From assembly GCF_014762705.1 (NCBI RefSeq), contig NZ_JABURL010000110.1, positions 1-56,638 on the forward strand: a stretch of DNA of 56,638 nt, given 5' to 3'. Each line of letters starts with the position of its first letter. Within the stretch, counting starts at the first letter, position 1. The stretch comes from Cyclobacterium sp. GTDB lineage: Bacteria > Bacteroidota > Bacteroidia > Cytophagales > Cyclobacteriaceae. The notes under the pieces are model-generated. The model made no database searches. It saw only the letters and a program-made list of their open reading frames with translations, and was not told where the DNA came from. The position numbers were made by a program, and so were the translations under genes. Below, in pieces: positions 9,538 to 19,711 of the stretch.

Positions 9538-9724
9538 CAGGCATTGTTACTTTTTACGGCAAGTTAAGGAAAAATTGAAAAGCAACCTTTTTTAAATTCC
9601 TTAAAGGAGCGTGAATTTAAATATACAAAATTTCCTTTTTTAAATTTTTATACCGCTTTAATTAAAAATATGGTATTTTTTTTAATTATTCTTTAATATA
9701 TTTTCAAATTTAATCCAATTGTAT

Positions 9725-9732
9725 TACCTTTG
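9725..9732 (+). promoter_or_regulatory. Bacteroidota -7 box of the tRNA-like RNA
   Basis: The sequence TACCTTTG matches the phylum consensus TAnnTTTG, and the same 8-mer stands before the tRNA-Asp array at 47769. No clean TTG -33 element lies 17-20 nt upstream. Transcription would start near 9738, about 90 nt before the tRNA-like fold. Confidence 0.5.
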
Positions 9733-9828
9733 AAATATCAAATAAAGACAAAAGGTCTTCAATTTTGTTGAACAAAGGAAACCGGCATCACCGCCATCCG
9801 CCCTAATTCTTGCAAAATTGTTTCATAC

Positions 9829-9952
9829 TGTAGGATGATGAAATTGGCAGACATGCCCTCCTGTCTCGGGGGTGGGGAAACCAGGAAAAAGCAAGTAGCG
9901 AGCTCGTATTTTGCCTAACTGCTCCGTGGAGGTTCGACTCCTTCTCCTACAG
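9829..9952 (+). ncRNA. tRNA-like RNA with a 55-nt variable arm
   Basis: A 124-nt cloverleaf. The acceptor stem pairs 9829-9835 (TGTAGGA) with 9945-9951 (TCCTACA). The D arm has a 3-bp ATG/CAT stem and the leucine-type loop AAATTGGCAGA with G18-G19. The anticodon stem CCCTC/GGGGG encloses the loop CTGTCTC, which has U33 and would read GUC, but has U at position 37. The T arm is GGAGG-TTCGACT-CCTTC and the discriminator is G. The variable region, 9873-9927, is 55 nt and can fold into a long hairpin (GGGG/CTCC closing pair, then AGGAAAA against TTTTGCCT). Normal class II arms are far shorter. CCA is not encoded. A promoter box precedes it and a strong terminator follows. Whether it is aminoacylated is unknown; the body is tRNA-Leu-like while the loop would decode Asp. 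Confidence 0.7.
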
Positions 9953-9983
9953 CAGGTTATTTTGGGTTTATTGTTAATTGACT

Positions 9984-10020
9984 AAAGCTATGAGACAATG
10001 TTTCATAGCTTTTTGTGTTT
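9984..10020 (+). terminator. Rho-independent terminator of the tRNA-like RNA
   Basis: A perfect 10-bp hairpin (AAAGCTATGA with TCATAGCTTT, 9-nt loop) is followed by a T-rich tail. It sits 31 nt after the tRNA-like element and before the convergent DUF389 gene, which supports an independent forward transcript. Confidence 0.85.
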
Positions 10021-10094
10021 TCAGGCAGGGTCAGTATCAAGGAATTCAAAAAAAGAAATATACTAAGTGCGGAAAAAAGCTCCCTTAAAACCCC

Positions 10095-11492
10095 TTATTT
10101 GATAATAAGTGCAATCGAATCCGCTTTGGTTCTTACCCTGAGCCAATCTTTCAAACGTTTTTCCTCTCTTTCATCGGGCAAACTTTTGAATGTTGCAATG
10201 GCAATCATTATGGTATCCTGCCTGTTCTCTGATAAATTTGCCACTACTGATCTGTTTATGGAGAAAGCGGTCAAACCCGCATGATTTACCCTGGCCTCCC
10301 GGGCCAAATCATTGACCATTCCTGTTGAAGCAACATATTGGGCTACTTCCCTCTCCAAAAAGGCAATTTTTTGATCCTTGTCCTGAATCATGGCCTCATT
10401 TCTTTCATACAAATCCTTCAGCACATCAGAACGCAACATGTTCATATCCATACCCGTATCACCACTTTGTTTTACTACCAGATAAGTGCGGGTTAATTTA
10501 AAAGCTGCAGTCTTTTTCTGAATGATGGAAATTTCTTCATCGTCTATGCGCTGCCCTACCAATGCCACTTCGATCACACTGCTGTCCGGTTCATAAAAAT
10601 AGTTACTGTTGATGATTTGGGTACTTGGAAAATCAAATTCTGTCTGCACAAATTCTTTGGCAGATTTTTCCCAAATGGTTCTTCTCACAATATTATATGC
10701 CAGATAGATACTTGGGACTACGGTAAGCAGAATAAAAATGCTGATGTAATTTCTAACCCTTTTTTCCCTCCGCTCATCTACAAACTCCTTTTTGGGAAAT
10801 CCCATAAAGCGGACAATCAGGTAAGTTGACAGACTTATAAATACGGAATTGATAAAAAACAGGTAAAAAGCTCCTAAAAAATAATACAGGTTCCAGGTGG
10901 CCAGGCCATACCCGGCAGTGCAAAGAGGGGGCATCAGTGCGGTGGCAATGGCCACTCCGGGAATGGCGTTGCTTTTTTCCTTTCTCGAACCTGCAATAAT
11001 CCCCGCCAGTCCGCCAAAAAGTGCGATCAAAACGTCCCATATGGTAGGTTCGGTCCTGGCAAGTAGCTCTGATTGTGCTTCATTCAACGGTGTAAAAGAA
11101 AAATAAAGCGTGGAAGTCATGATACTAATCAATACTGCAATTCCCAGGTTTTTCAGGGATTTCTTTATCAATTCAAAATCATTGATCCCGGCTCCCAAAC
11201 CAATACCCATTATAGGACCCATCAAAGGCGATATCAACATGGCTCCAATGATGACGGCAGTAGAATTTACATTAAGCCCAACAGAGGCCACCAGGATGGC
11301 AAATATCAGGATCCAAAGGTTGGCACCTCGGAATTCCACATTCTTCTTGATGTATACGATGGTCTCAATTTCATCTTCCTTACCTTCATGAAGGTCAAAT
11401 CTGTCTCTGATAAAGGTCAGTAAACCTGCGATTTTGTTGGATAAGACAGATAGTTTTTGTTTTTCGGGATTCATCAAAATACTTTCAAACAT
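10095..11492 (-). CDS. DUF389 family membrane protein
   Basis: A 465-residue protein with the DUF389 membrane domain. The block from GANLWILIFAILVASVGLN through GAMLISPLMGPIMGIG and AIPGVAIATALMPPLCTAG is diagnostic and forms about five to six helices between residues 55 and 260. A charged C-terminal part of about 200 residues follows and is presumably cytosolic or periplasmic, with a possible coiled coil around YERNEAMIQDKDQKIAFLEREV. The function of the family is not established. The gene stands alone, reverse strand, between the tRNA-like RNA and a DUF3078 gene, and starts with ATG at 11492. Confidence 0.9.
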   Translation of the reverse strand: MFESILMNPEKQKLSVLSNKIAGLLTFIRDRFDLHEGKEDEIETIVYIKKNVEFRGANLWILIFAILVASVGLNVNSTAVIIGAMLISPLMGPIMGIGLGAGINDFELIKKSLKNLGIAVLISIMTSTLYFSFTPLNEAQSELLARTEPTIWDVLIALFGGLAGIIAGSRKEKSNAIPGVAIATALMPPLCTAGYGLATWNLYYFLGAFYLFFINSVFISLSTYLIVRFMGFPKKEFVDERREKRVRNYISIFILLTVVPSIYLAYNIVRRTIWEKSAKEFVQTEFDFPSTQIINSNYFYEPDSSVIEVALVGQRIDDEEISIIQKKTAAFKLTRTYLVVKQSGDTGMDMNMLRSDVLKDLYERNEAMIQDKDQKIAFLEREVAQYVASTGMVNDLAREARVNHAGLTAFSINRSVVANLSENRQDTIMIAIATFKSLPDEREEKRLKDWLRVRTKADSIALIIK

Positions 11493-11654
11493 TAATGTAG
11501 GAACGAAAATAACCAGAAAAACAATTATCCGAGGTAAATTCCTGAAATCCTTAAAAAGAAAACCTTTCCTTTCGGTATTATTTATTTGTTTTTAACGAGC
11601 CGTTGTTTGGTTCTACATTGCCCCAAAAGGATGGTGGATGCTAATTTAAATGCA

Positions 11655-11683
11655 AAAAAGCAGGAGAACTTCTCCTGCTTTTT
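11655..11683 (-). terminator. Terminator after the DUF3078 gene
   Basis: A perfect 13-bp hairpin (AAAAAGCAGGAGA with TCTCCTGCTTTTT) and a 3-nt loop, with A and T runs on both sides, so it could work in both directions. On the reverse strand it lies about 100 nt after the DUF3078 stop. Confidence 0.85.
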
Positions 11684-11786
11684 ATTTTGAAAACTAAACC
11701 AACTATTATTTAACTACCATAATACAAACAAAATTAACAAAAGCTGTTGAATTACCAAATTTACCAGCCAAAAAGTAAACAAAAGT

Positions 11787-12689
11787 CTATTTTTTGTTAC
11801 CTACCTTGTAGAGAATACCTAATGCCAGTGCCTGGCTGTATTGGATTCCAGGATCCTGGTCCTTATCATAAAGGCCGATTCCGGTGAAGGTTACGTTGAT
11901 AATATTGGTGATTTTGGCTGTCAAAGTCACATCCAGCCGATGATCTATGTTTTCAAAAGACAATGTTTGGTAGTTGGCATACATGGCGTACCTGGATTTA
12001 AGGTTGAGGTTTTCGCTCAGGTCTTTATCCAGACCGGCAAAAACCTGCATGGCCAGCCATTCAACCCTCACCATGTCTCCGGCTGGAACCCCATAATTGG
12101 ATGGCACATTGTTGATGATCTCGGTATCATTTACAAAAGTAAACCGGGGAGAAAAAGGCCCAATTCGTAGAAAAAAAGTATTATTAGGCTTGTACTCAAA
12201 GCCCAATGAGGAAGTCAGAAAACCAGGGGCCATGAATTTAGAAATCAATGTTCTGCTTCCGTCATCATTAAAGTTATACCCGGCTGCAAATTGGGTCAGG
12301 TAATTTACTGAGAAGTAACTGGACCATTTTTCGGTCAACTGGTACCCTAATTTGGAATCCAGAAATATCCTGTCATTGGATTTTCTGGTTTGCTCCCCCT
12401 CATTTCTTACAATTCCAAATAACAGTTCAAGCTCATTGTCCCAGGAAACTTTATCTTTCCTGTATAATGCCTTCCCCGCTATGATGCTTCCAAAAGCCAC
12501 AGAATTGACTCCCCCTGCCTTCCAGTTATTACTGAAACCTGCCTGATTAAAGTTCAATCCAGCACTAAATTCAGATTGCCAATAGCTGGTATCCTTGGGA
12601 GTCTGATCCGGTGCTGTGTTTTGCCCCTGAGCCTTTGAAAAGCCAAAAGAGAGAAAAGTTGCCGTGAGGACCAATAATATTTTTTTCAT
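11787..12689 (-). CDS. DUF3078 domain-containing outer membrane protein
   Basis: A 300-residue protein with an N-terminal signal peptide (MKKILLVLTATFLSFGFSKA, cleavage near residue 20). The remainder is rich in alternating beta strands with aromatic residues, matching the Bacteroidota-specific DUF3078 family, in which WQSEFSAGLNFNQAGFSNNW is a typical opening. It probably forms a small outer membrane beta barrel; no substrate is known for the family. It is a single gene on the reverse strand with its own terminator, divergent from the DUF202 gene. Confidence 0.88.
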   Translation of the reverse strand: MKKILLVLTATFLSFGFSKAQGQNTAPDQTPKDTSYWQSEFSAGLNFNQAGFSNNWKAGGVNSVAFGSIIAGKALYRKDKVSWDNELELLFGIVRNEGEQTRKSNDRIFLDSKLGYQLTEKWSSYFSVNYLTQFAAGYNFNDDGSRTLISKFMAPGFLTSSLGFEYKPNNTFFLRIGPFSPRFTFVNDTEIINNVPSNYGVPAGDMVRVEWLAMQVFAGLDKDLSENLNLKSRYAMYANYQTLSFENIDHRLDVTLTAKITNIINVTFTGIGLYDKDQDPGIQYSQALALGILYKVGNKK

Positions 12690-12831
12690 ACCCTGATTTT
12701 ATTAATTTTAAATTAATGTGATAAAACCCACTTTTGTTTGAAAATTTAAGCTTTAATTTTGAAGTAAAGCGTTAATAAATTAAAGTTTTTGGGTTTAAAT
12801 AAAATTCAAAATCTCTAACTAAAACAAATTT

Positions 12832-13107
12832 ATGGAAAATCAAACAGAAGATTTACTGATTGTAAGAGATTTTTTGGCCAGGCAAAGGACCAAGTTAGCC
12901 AATGACAGGACACTTTTATCCTACATCCGTACCAGCCTTTACTTTATCGTCAGTGGAACGGCATTGATAAAAGTAGAAGATCTGGAAAACGTCAAGGAAC
13001 TCGGTTACTTCTCTTTTATGATTAGCATAGCATTATTGGTACTTGGATTTATAAATTTCTTTAGGCTGAAAAGGAAGTTAAAAAAAGGGAAATACGAAAA
13101 AATGTAA
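12832..13107 (+). CDS. DUF202 small membrane protein
   Basis: A 91-residue protein matching DUF202, with the typical ARQRTKLANDRTLLSYIRTSL segment just before the first membrane helix, a second helix around residues 62-79, and a lysine-rich C terminus. The family is found across bacteria and its YidH/Vtc1-like domain is also present in eukaryotic polyphosphate polymerase complexes. It may be relevant that ppx and ppk1 lie only about 400 bp downstream, but a functional link is inference. ATG start at 12832, divergent from the DUF3078 gene. Confidence 0.88.
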   Translation: MENQTEDLLIVRDFLARQRTKLANDRTLLSYIRTSLYFIVSGTALIKVEDLENVKELGYFSFMISIALLVLGFINFFRLKRKLKKGKYEKM

Positions 13108-13191
13108 ATTTTTATTTTGATTTATCAACCAATCATAACAATTGGTAAGCTATTTGTACTGACTTGGTTCTAATCAACCTTTCAAGTTACT

Positions 13192-13401
13192 ATGAAAATT
13201 TTAGGAATTATTCTTATTGTCGCCGGTATCGTTATGTTTTTGATAACCGGTATATCTTATACCACAGAGGAAACGGTAATTGATGCAGGACCTTTGGAAG
13301 TAAATGCCGAAAGTGAAGAAAGCATTAACTGGCCGCCATATGCCGGTGGAATTGCAGTCATTGCCGGCTTTGTTTTGTTGGCTGTTGGAAAGAAAAAATA
13401 G
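13192..13401 (+). CDS. Two-helix small membrane protein
   Basis: A 69-residue protein of unknown function, with one hydrophobic helix at residues 2-20, an acidic extracytoplasmic loop containing EVNAESEESINWPPY, and a second helix at residues 49-65 ending in GKKK. The architecture resembles the DUF3185-like small proteins, but I do not claim the family. It starts with ATG 84 bp after the DUF202 gene and ends just before a strong terminator, so the two small genes could form one transcript. Confidence 0.75.
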   Translation: MKILGIILIVAGIVMFLITGISYTTEETVIDAGPLEVNAESEESINWPPYAGGIAVIAGFVLLAVGKKK

Positions 13402-13446
13402 AGGACCGGAGATCAATAATTTGTAAATGGATTTTCCATAAATTAG

Positions 13447-13493
13447 GGGAGTTGTTTTTTCCTTTCTCAGAATGGAAAAAACAACTCCCTTTT
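13447..13493 (+). terminator. Strong terminator, 16-bp stem
   Basis: A perfect inverted repeat of 16 bp (GGGAGTTGTTTTTTCC and its complement) with an 11-nt loop, followed by four T. It closes the transcript of the two small membrane protein genes before ppx. Confidence 0.9.
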
Positions 13494-13530
13494 CGCCATA
13501 ATTATACGTTTATTTTTAAGGAAAATTATA

Positions 13531-14421
13531 TTGAAACTTGCAGCTGTAGACATAGGGTCAAATGCCATCCGGCTACAAATCACCAAAGTCAATTTCTTTC
13601 AAGAAAAATATAATTTTAAGAGGCTGGAATACCTGAGGTTTCCTCTTCGATTGGGAAACGACACTTTCAAAAAGAGAGAGATTGGTCCGGAAAATATCCA
13701 CCGACTAAAGGAGTTGATGCGAGCGTTTCAAATTCTGATTCAACTCTACGAGGTGGATGCTTACCTCGCTTTTGCTACTTCTGCCATGAGGGAGGCAAAA
13801 AATGGAAAAATTCTGGCTGAGGAAATCAGAAGAGAAATCGGTTTGAAAATACAATTAATTGATGGCAACAAGGAAGCTGAGCTTATCAATAAATCTTTAT
13901 GGAATCATATTGATAAAAAAACTTATCTGCACATTGATGTCGGAGGGGGAAGCACAGAGTTGAATGTTTTTAAAAATGGAAAAAAAACAGCTGCAATATC
14001 ATTCAAAATTGGTTCTGTGAGAACCCTTGAAAACCAGACCTCCCAGCCTTTGTTTTCGCAGATGGAACAGTTTATCAATGAACATTTGTCCCGGGAAAAA
14101 AGTGTTATAGGCATAGGCACCGGAGGAAATATCAATAAGGTCTTTGAGCTGGCGGCTGTCAAAGGAAAGGGATTGTTTTTGCATGTATCCAAAATCAAAG
14201 AGGTATTGAGCAAGCTGGAAAATTTTTCTACTGAAGAAAGGATCAACCTGCTTAACTTGAATGAAGACCGCGCTGATGTAATCATTCCTGCTACCAAAAT
14301 TTATTTGGCGGCCTTGGAAACGGCTCATGTCCAAAAAGTCATGGTCCCTGCCCTTGGCCTGAAGGATGGCATGATCCAACAACTTTTTGATAAAAAAAGG
14401 CAGGAATTTTTTCCTGCCTAA
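13531..14421 (+). CDS. ppx: Ppx/GppA family exopolyphosphatase
   Basis: A 296-residue protein of the Ppx/GppA phosphatase family, which degrades inorganic polyphosphate or pppGpp. Motifs of the ASKHA fold are visible: AAVDIGSNAIRLQI at the N terminus, ATSAMREAKNG, IDVGGGSTELNVF and IGTGGNINK. The length corresponds to the short, two-lobe form without the C-terminal HD domain. The start codon is TTG at 13531, preceded by AAGGAAAA, because no ATG exists before the essential first strand. It converges on ppk1 with 6 bp between stop codons, and the last codons double as the ppk1 terminator hairpin. Confidence 0.9.
   Translation: MKLAAVDIGSNAIRLQITKVNFFQEKYNFKRLEYLRFPLRLGNDTFKKREIGPENIHRLKELMRAFQILIQLYEVDAYLAFATSAMREAKNGKILAEEIRREIGLKIQLIDGNKEAELINKSLWNHIDKKTYLHIDVGGGSTELNVFKNGKKTAAISFKIGSVRTLENQTSQPLFSQMEQFINEHLSREKSVIGIGTGGNINKVFELAAVKGKGLFLHVSKIKEVLSKLENFSTEERINLLNLNEDRADVIIPATKIYLAALETAHVQKVMVPALGLKDGMIQQLFDKKRQEFFPA
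14398..14419 (-). terminator. ppk1 terminator inside the ppx 3' end
   Basis: A 9-bp hairpin (AGGCAGGAA, TTTT loop, TTCCTGCCT) followed on the reverse strand by seven T. It lies 9 nt beyond the ppk1 stop and entirely within the last codons of the opposing ppx gene. Confidence 0.8.
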
Positions 14422-14427
14422 TAAATA

Positions 14428-16551
14428 TTATTCTATTAGTTTTACCCCTTCTATCATGTCCGGGCTTAACTGAAAAAACTGTTGGTGGATATTAAAGGGT
14501 TCCTCGCCTTCGTCTGGATTTTTACTGATATACTGCCCATCCTCCTGCATTACATAGGCATTTTCATTGTCTTTCAGGTTAAAACGAATGATATTCATCA
14601 GCTGTTTTTGTAAAAACTCATTTTCGACCCTAAATAAGGATTCAAGTCTTTTGTCGAAGCTCCTGACCATGGCATCGGCGCTTCCTACATAAGTCCTGAA
14701 ATCCCCATTATTGTGAAAATGGTATATCCGGGAATGTTCCAGGAAATCGCCTACGATAGAGATCACTTCAATATTTTCACTTAATCCTTTTCTTCCCGGC
14801 CGCAAACAACAAATACCCCGAACAATTAACTTAATCTGCACGCCTGCTTGTGAAGCTTTGTAAAGGGCGAAAATAAATGCTGAATCCTCCAGAGAATTGA
14901 TTTTAATGAAAATTCCCGATGGCAAACCCTTGCTTGCATTTTCGGCCTCAATATCTATAAATTCAATCAACTTGTTCCGCATATCTCTGGGAGACGTGAT
15001 CAAATTTTGATAGTTGGTAGGAGCAGAATGTCCTGTGATTACATTGAAAAACTCTGAAACATCATTTGCCAGGGTTTCATTGGTTGTCAGTAAGCCAATG
15101 TCTGTATAAATGCGACTGGTCTCTTCGTTATAGTTACCTGAACCCACATGCACGTAACGGGTAACCCTATTTTCCTCTTTTTTGACAATAAGCATTAGCT
15201 TGGTGTGGGTCTTGAAATTACTGACCCCATAGATCACAAAGCAACCGGCCTTTTGCATCTTTTTGGCTTCCCGTATATTGTTTTCTTCGTCAAAACGGGC
15301 TTTAACCTCAAATAAAACAGAAACATGTTTGCCATTTTCCACAGCTTTTAATAAGGCACCTACGATCCTGGAATTTTTTGCCAGCCTGTAAATAGTCATT
15401 TTTATGGCCATTACATGGGGGTCATCAGCTGCCTTGTCCAACAAATCAAAAATGGGCTCCATATCATTATAAGGGTGATGCAACAATACATCCTTATTTT
15501 TTAAAACCTGAAAAATATCTTCTGAAGCAGCTTCAGGATAGGAAAGCGGGGGTATTGGATTTGGAACAGGCGGTATCCTGTCTTTGAAACGTTTGTTGCC
15601 TATTATCTGCCAAAGCCCTGTAAAATCCATCAGGCTTCTTCGCTCTATTTTAAAGATACTATCGTCGTGAAGGGTCCACCTTTGCTTCAGTAAATTGACC
15701 ATCCATTTGCTGTATCCTTCTTCAATCTCTATCCTAACTACCCTTCCTGTCTTCCTTTCGTTGAGTTTTCTTTTCACTTCCTCCAAAAAATTAGAATCCA
15801 TGTCTTCACTCTCCTCCAGCGTAAAATCACCATTCCTGGTAATTCGGAAAAGGTTTATGGATTCTATGGTTACATTCCTGAAAAGGGAAACTATATGTTC
15901 CCTGATCATTTCTTCTATAGGAACGTAAATCGTTATCTCTTCCCGTTCCAATTCAAAAAACCGGGGTATATTGGAAGGGATCTGAACAAAGGAGAGCTTT
16001 TTGTTGTCCTTCTTTTCACCTGGTCCTATGGTTACGACCCCAAAGATCAGGAGTTTGTTCATCAGGATGGGGAAGGTATGGTAGCCATCAAAAACCATTG
16101 GGGTCAGCATGGGATAAACGGCCTTGAAAAAATACTCTTTGATCGTTTTTTGTTCTTTTTCTTTTAAATTACCCACGTTACTCATGATGAATCCCGCTTC
16201 TTCGGTCATGGGCAGTAATTCTTTCACAAATTGTCGTTGTAACCTCTTGTGAAAATTTTGGGACTCAATCATTAACTTTCTTTTGAAATCATCCTCCCTT
16301 AATCCTGAATAATCAATCCTCACCTTATCGTAATCCAGGTAGTTGTAAAGCGACCCCACCCGAATCATAAAAAACTCGTCCAAATTAGAAGCAGTAATGG
16401 CCAGAAATTTGAATTTTTCAAAAATATTTCTCCTGTCCTTTTTAATCTGGTCAAAAACCCTCTCGTTAAACTTGAGCCAGCTCAGGTCCCTGCTAATGAG
16501 TTCACTGTTGTGGATGGTTTCTTCTATCTTATCGGGTTGGATGAGTTTCAT
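14428..16551 (-). CDS. ppk1: Polyphosphate kinase 1
   Basis: A 707-residue cytoplasmic enzyme that polymerises the gamma phosphate of ATP into polyphosphate. All PPK1 domains are present: the N domain opening with ISRDLSWLKFNERV, the head domain, and two C-terminal phospholipase D-like domains with the catalytic histidine region THTKLMLIVKKE, GSGNYNEETSRIYTD and RIYHFHNNGD. The length is typical. The ATG at 16551 is preferred over an upstream TTG at 16569. The gene faces ppx, so synthesis and degradation genes are adjacent but convergent, which allows independent promoters and possible transcriptional interference. Confidence 0.95.
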   Translation of the reverse strand: MKLIQPDKIEETIHNSELISRDLSWLKFNERVFDQIKKDRRNIFEKFKFLAITASNLDEFFMIRVGSLYNYLDYDKVRIDYSGLREDDFKRKLMIESQNFHKRLQRQFVKELLPMTEEAGFIMSNVGNLKEKEQKTIKEYFFKAVYPMLTPMVFDGYHTFPILMNKLLIFGVVTIGPGEKKDNKKLSFVQIPSNIPRFFELEREEITIYVPIEEMIREHIVSLFRNVTIESINLFRITRNGDFTLEESEDMDSNFLEEVKRKLNERKTGRVVRIEIEEGYSKWMVNLLKQRWTLHDDSIFKIERRSLMDFTGLWQIIGNKRFKDRIPPVPNPIPPLSYPEAASEDIFQVLKNKDVLLHHPYNDMEPIFDLLDKAADDPHVMAIKMTIYRLAKNSRIVGALLKAVENGKHVSVLFEVKARFDEENNIREAKKMQKAGCFVIYGVSNFKTHTKLMLIVKKEENRVTRYVHVGSGNYNEETSRIYTDIGLLTTNETLANDVSEFFNVITGHSAPTNYQNLITSPRDMRNKLIEFIDIEAENASKGLPSGIFIKINSLEDSAFIFALYKASQAGVQIKLIVRGICCLRPGRKGLSENIEVISIVGDFLEHSRIYHFHNNGDFRTYVGSADAMVRSFDKRLESLFRVENEFLQKQLMNIIRFNLKDNENAYVMQEDGQYISKNPDEGEEPFNIHQQFFQLSPDMIEGVKLIE

Positions 16552-16608
16552 AGTTGTTTTCTTTTTCAAGTAAAAAATCGACCAATGATACTAAATAAAT
16601 CATGAAAT

Positions 16609-16637
16609 AAAAAAAGGGCAAACCGCCCCTTTTTTTA
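16609..16637 (-). terminator. gyrB terminator
   Basis: Reading the reverse strand, an A run and GGGGCGGTTTGCCC form a hairpin with one bulge, followed by seven T. It begins about 25 nt after the gyrB stop. Confidence 0.8.
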
Positions 16638-16661
16638 TTTCAGAACGCAAAACAATAGCAA

Positions 16662-18904
<2,243 letters not shown>

Positions 18905-19654
18905 ATGCATTTCGTGTTATTAGCAGAAATTATCGGCTTAGACCGGATCATCAACAGTGATCCGGTGGCCATTACCTTTTTTATTGGGTACATGGCCATG
19001 TTTGCTTCCGCTGTCTTTTTCTTTGCAGAAAGGGCATCGGTAGATGGGAAATGGAAAACTTCCCTGTTGGTGTCGGGACTAATCACTGGAATCGCTGCGA
19101 TTCATTACTATTACATGAGAGATTTCTATCTCCAAACCGGTTCTAGCCCAACAGCATTCAGGTATGTGGATTGGACCCTTACTGTACCCCTGATGTGTGT
19201 GGAGTTTTACCTGTTAACCAAACCCTTTGGAGCCAAAGGAGCGACATTGACCAAATTAATCATTGCCTCGCTGGTGATGTTGGTAACAGGTTATATAGGA
19301 GAAACCTCCGGCTTAGACAATAATATTTTCTGGGGTATTGTTTCTACTTTGGGCTACCTCTATATTGTGTATGAAGTTTTTGCCGGGGATGTTGCTAAAT
19401 TGTCTCAATCTTCTAATAGCCCTGCCCTGAAAAAAGCCATGTTTCTGCTTAAAATCTTCATTACCCTGGGTTGGTCGATATATCCGATTGGCTACATGGT
19501 ACTGCCAGGTAATTTATTGTCAGGTCTGTTTGAAGTAAGTAGTATTGACCTCTTTTACAATCTCGCAGATGCAATCAATAAGATTGGTTTTGGTTTGGTA
19601 ATCTATTCTGTTGCCATCAAAGAATCCAAAAAAGCTACGGCTCAAGTAGCTTAA
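18905..19654 (+). CDS. Proteorhodopsin, light-driven proton pump
   Basis: A 249-residue seven-helix retinal protein of the inner membrane. The DTE motif of outward proton pumps is seen in helix C: D89 (Schiff base counter-ion), T93 and E100 (proton donor), with R86 before it. H67 in helix B matches the histidine partner of the counter-ion, and K226 in DAINKIG is the retinal-binding lysine. The spectral tuning position, 8 residues after D89, is M97, which in Bacteroidota goes with green absorption. The NDQ sodium pump motif is absent. The gene is followed by a strong terminator and then by the cyclase and retinal synthesis genes, so chromophore supply is encoded next door. Confidence 0.97.
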   Translation: MHFVLLAEIIGLDRIINSDPVAITFFIGYMAMFASAVFFFAERASVDGKWKTSLLVSGLITGIAAIHYYYMRDFYLQTGSSPTAFRYVDWTLTVPLMCVEFYLLTKPFGAKGATLTKLIIASLVMLVTGYIGETSGLDNNIFWGIVSTLGYLYIVYEVFAGDVAKLSQSSNSPALKKAMFLLKIFITLGWSIYPIGYMVLPGNLLSGLFEVSSIDLFYNLADAINKIGFGLVIYSVAIKESKKATAQVA

Positions 19655-19667
19655 CCATTGTAAACTT

Positions 19668-19703
19668 ACAGGTACTGATAGTTTTTCAGTACCTGTTTTT
19701 TTT
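19668..19703 (+). terminator. Terminator between rhodopsin and crtY
   Basis: A perfect 11-bp hairpin (ACAGGTACTGA with TCAGTACCTGT, 7-nt loop) followed by eight T, ending 8 nt before the crtY start. It should end most rhodopsin transcripts and allow only limited read-through into crtY-blh. Confidence 0.9.
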
Positions 19704-19711
19704 AAATCAAA

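Noticed and set aside
9829-9952. tmRNA or selenocysteine tRNA
   Set aside because: Too short for tmRNA and lacks its tag ORF; the acceptor/T stems are 7 and 5 bp, unlike the 8/5 of tRNA-Sec, and the anticodon is not UCA.
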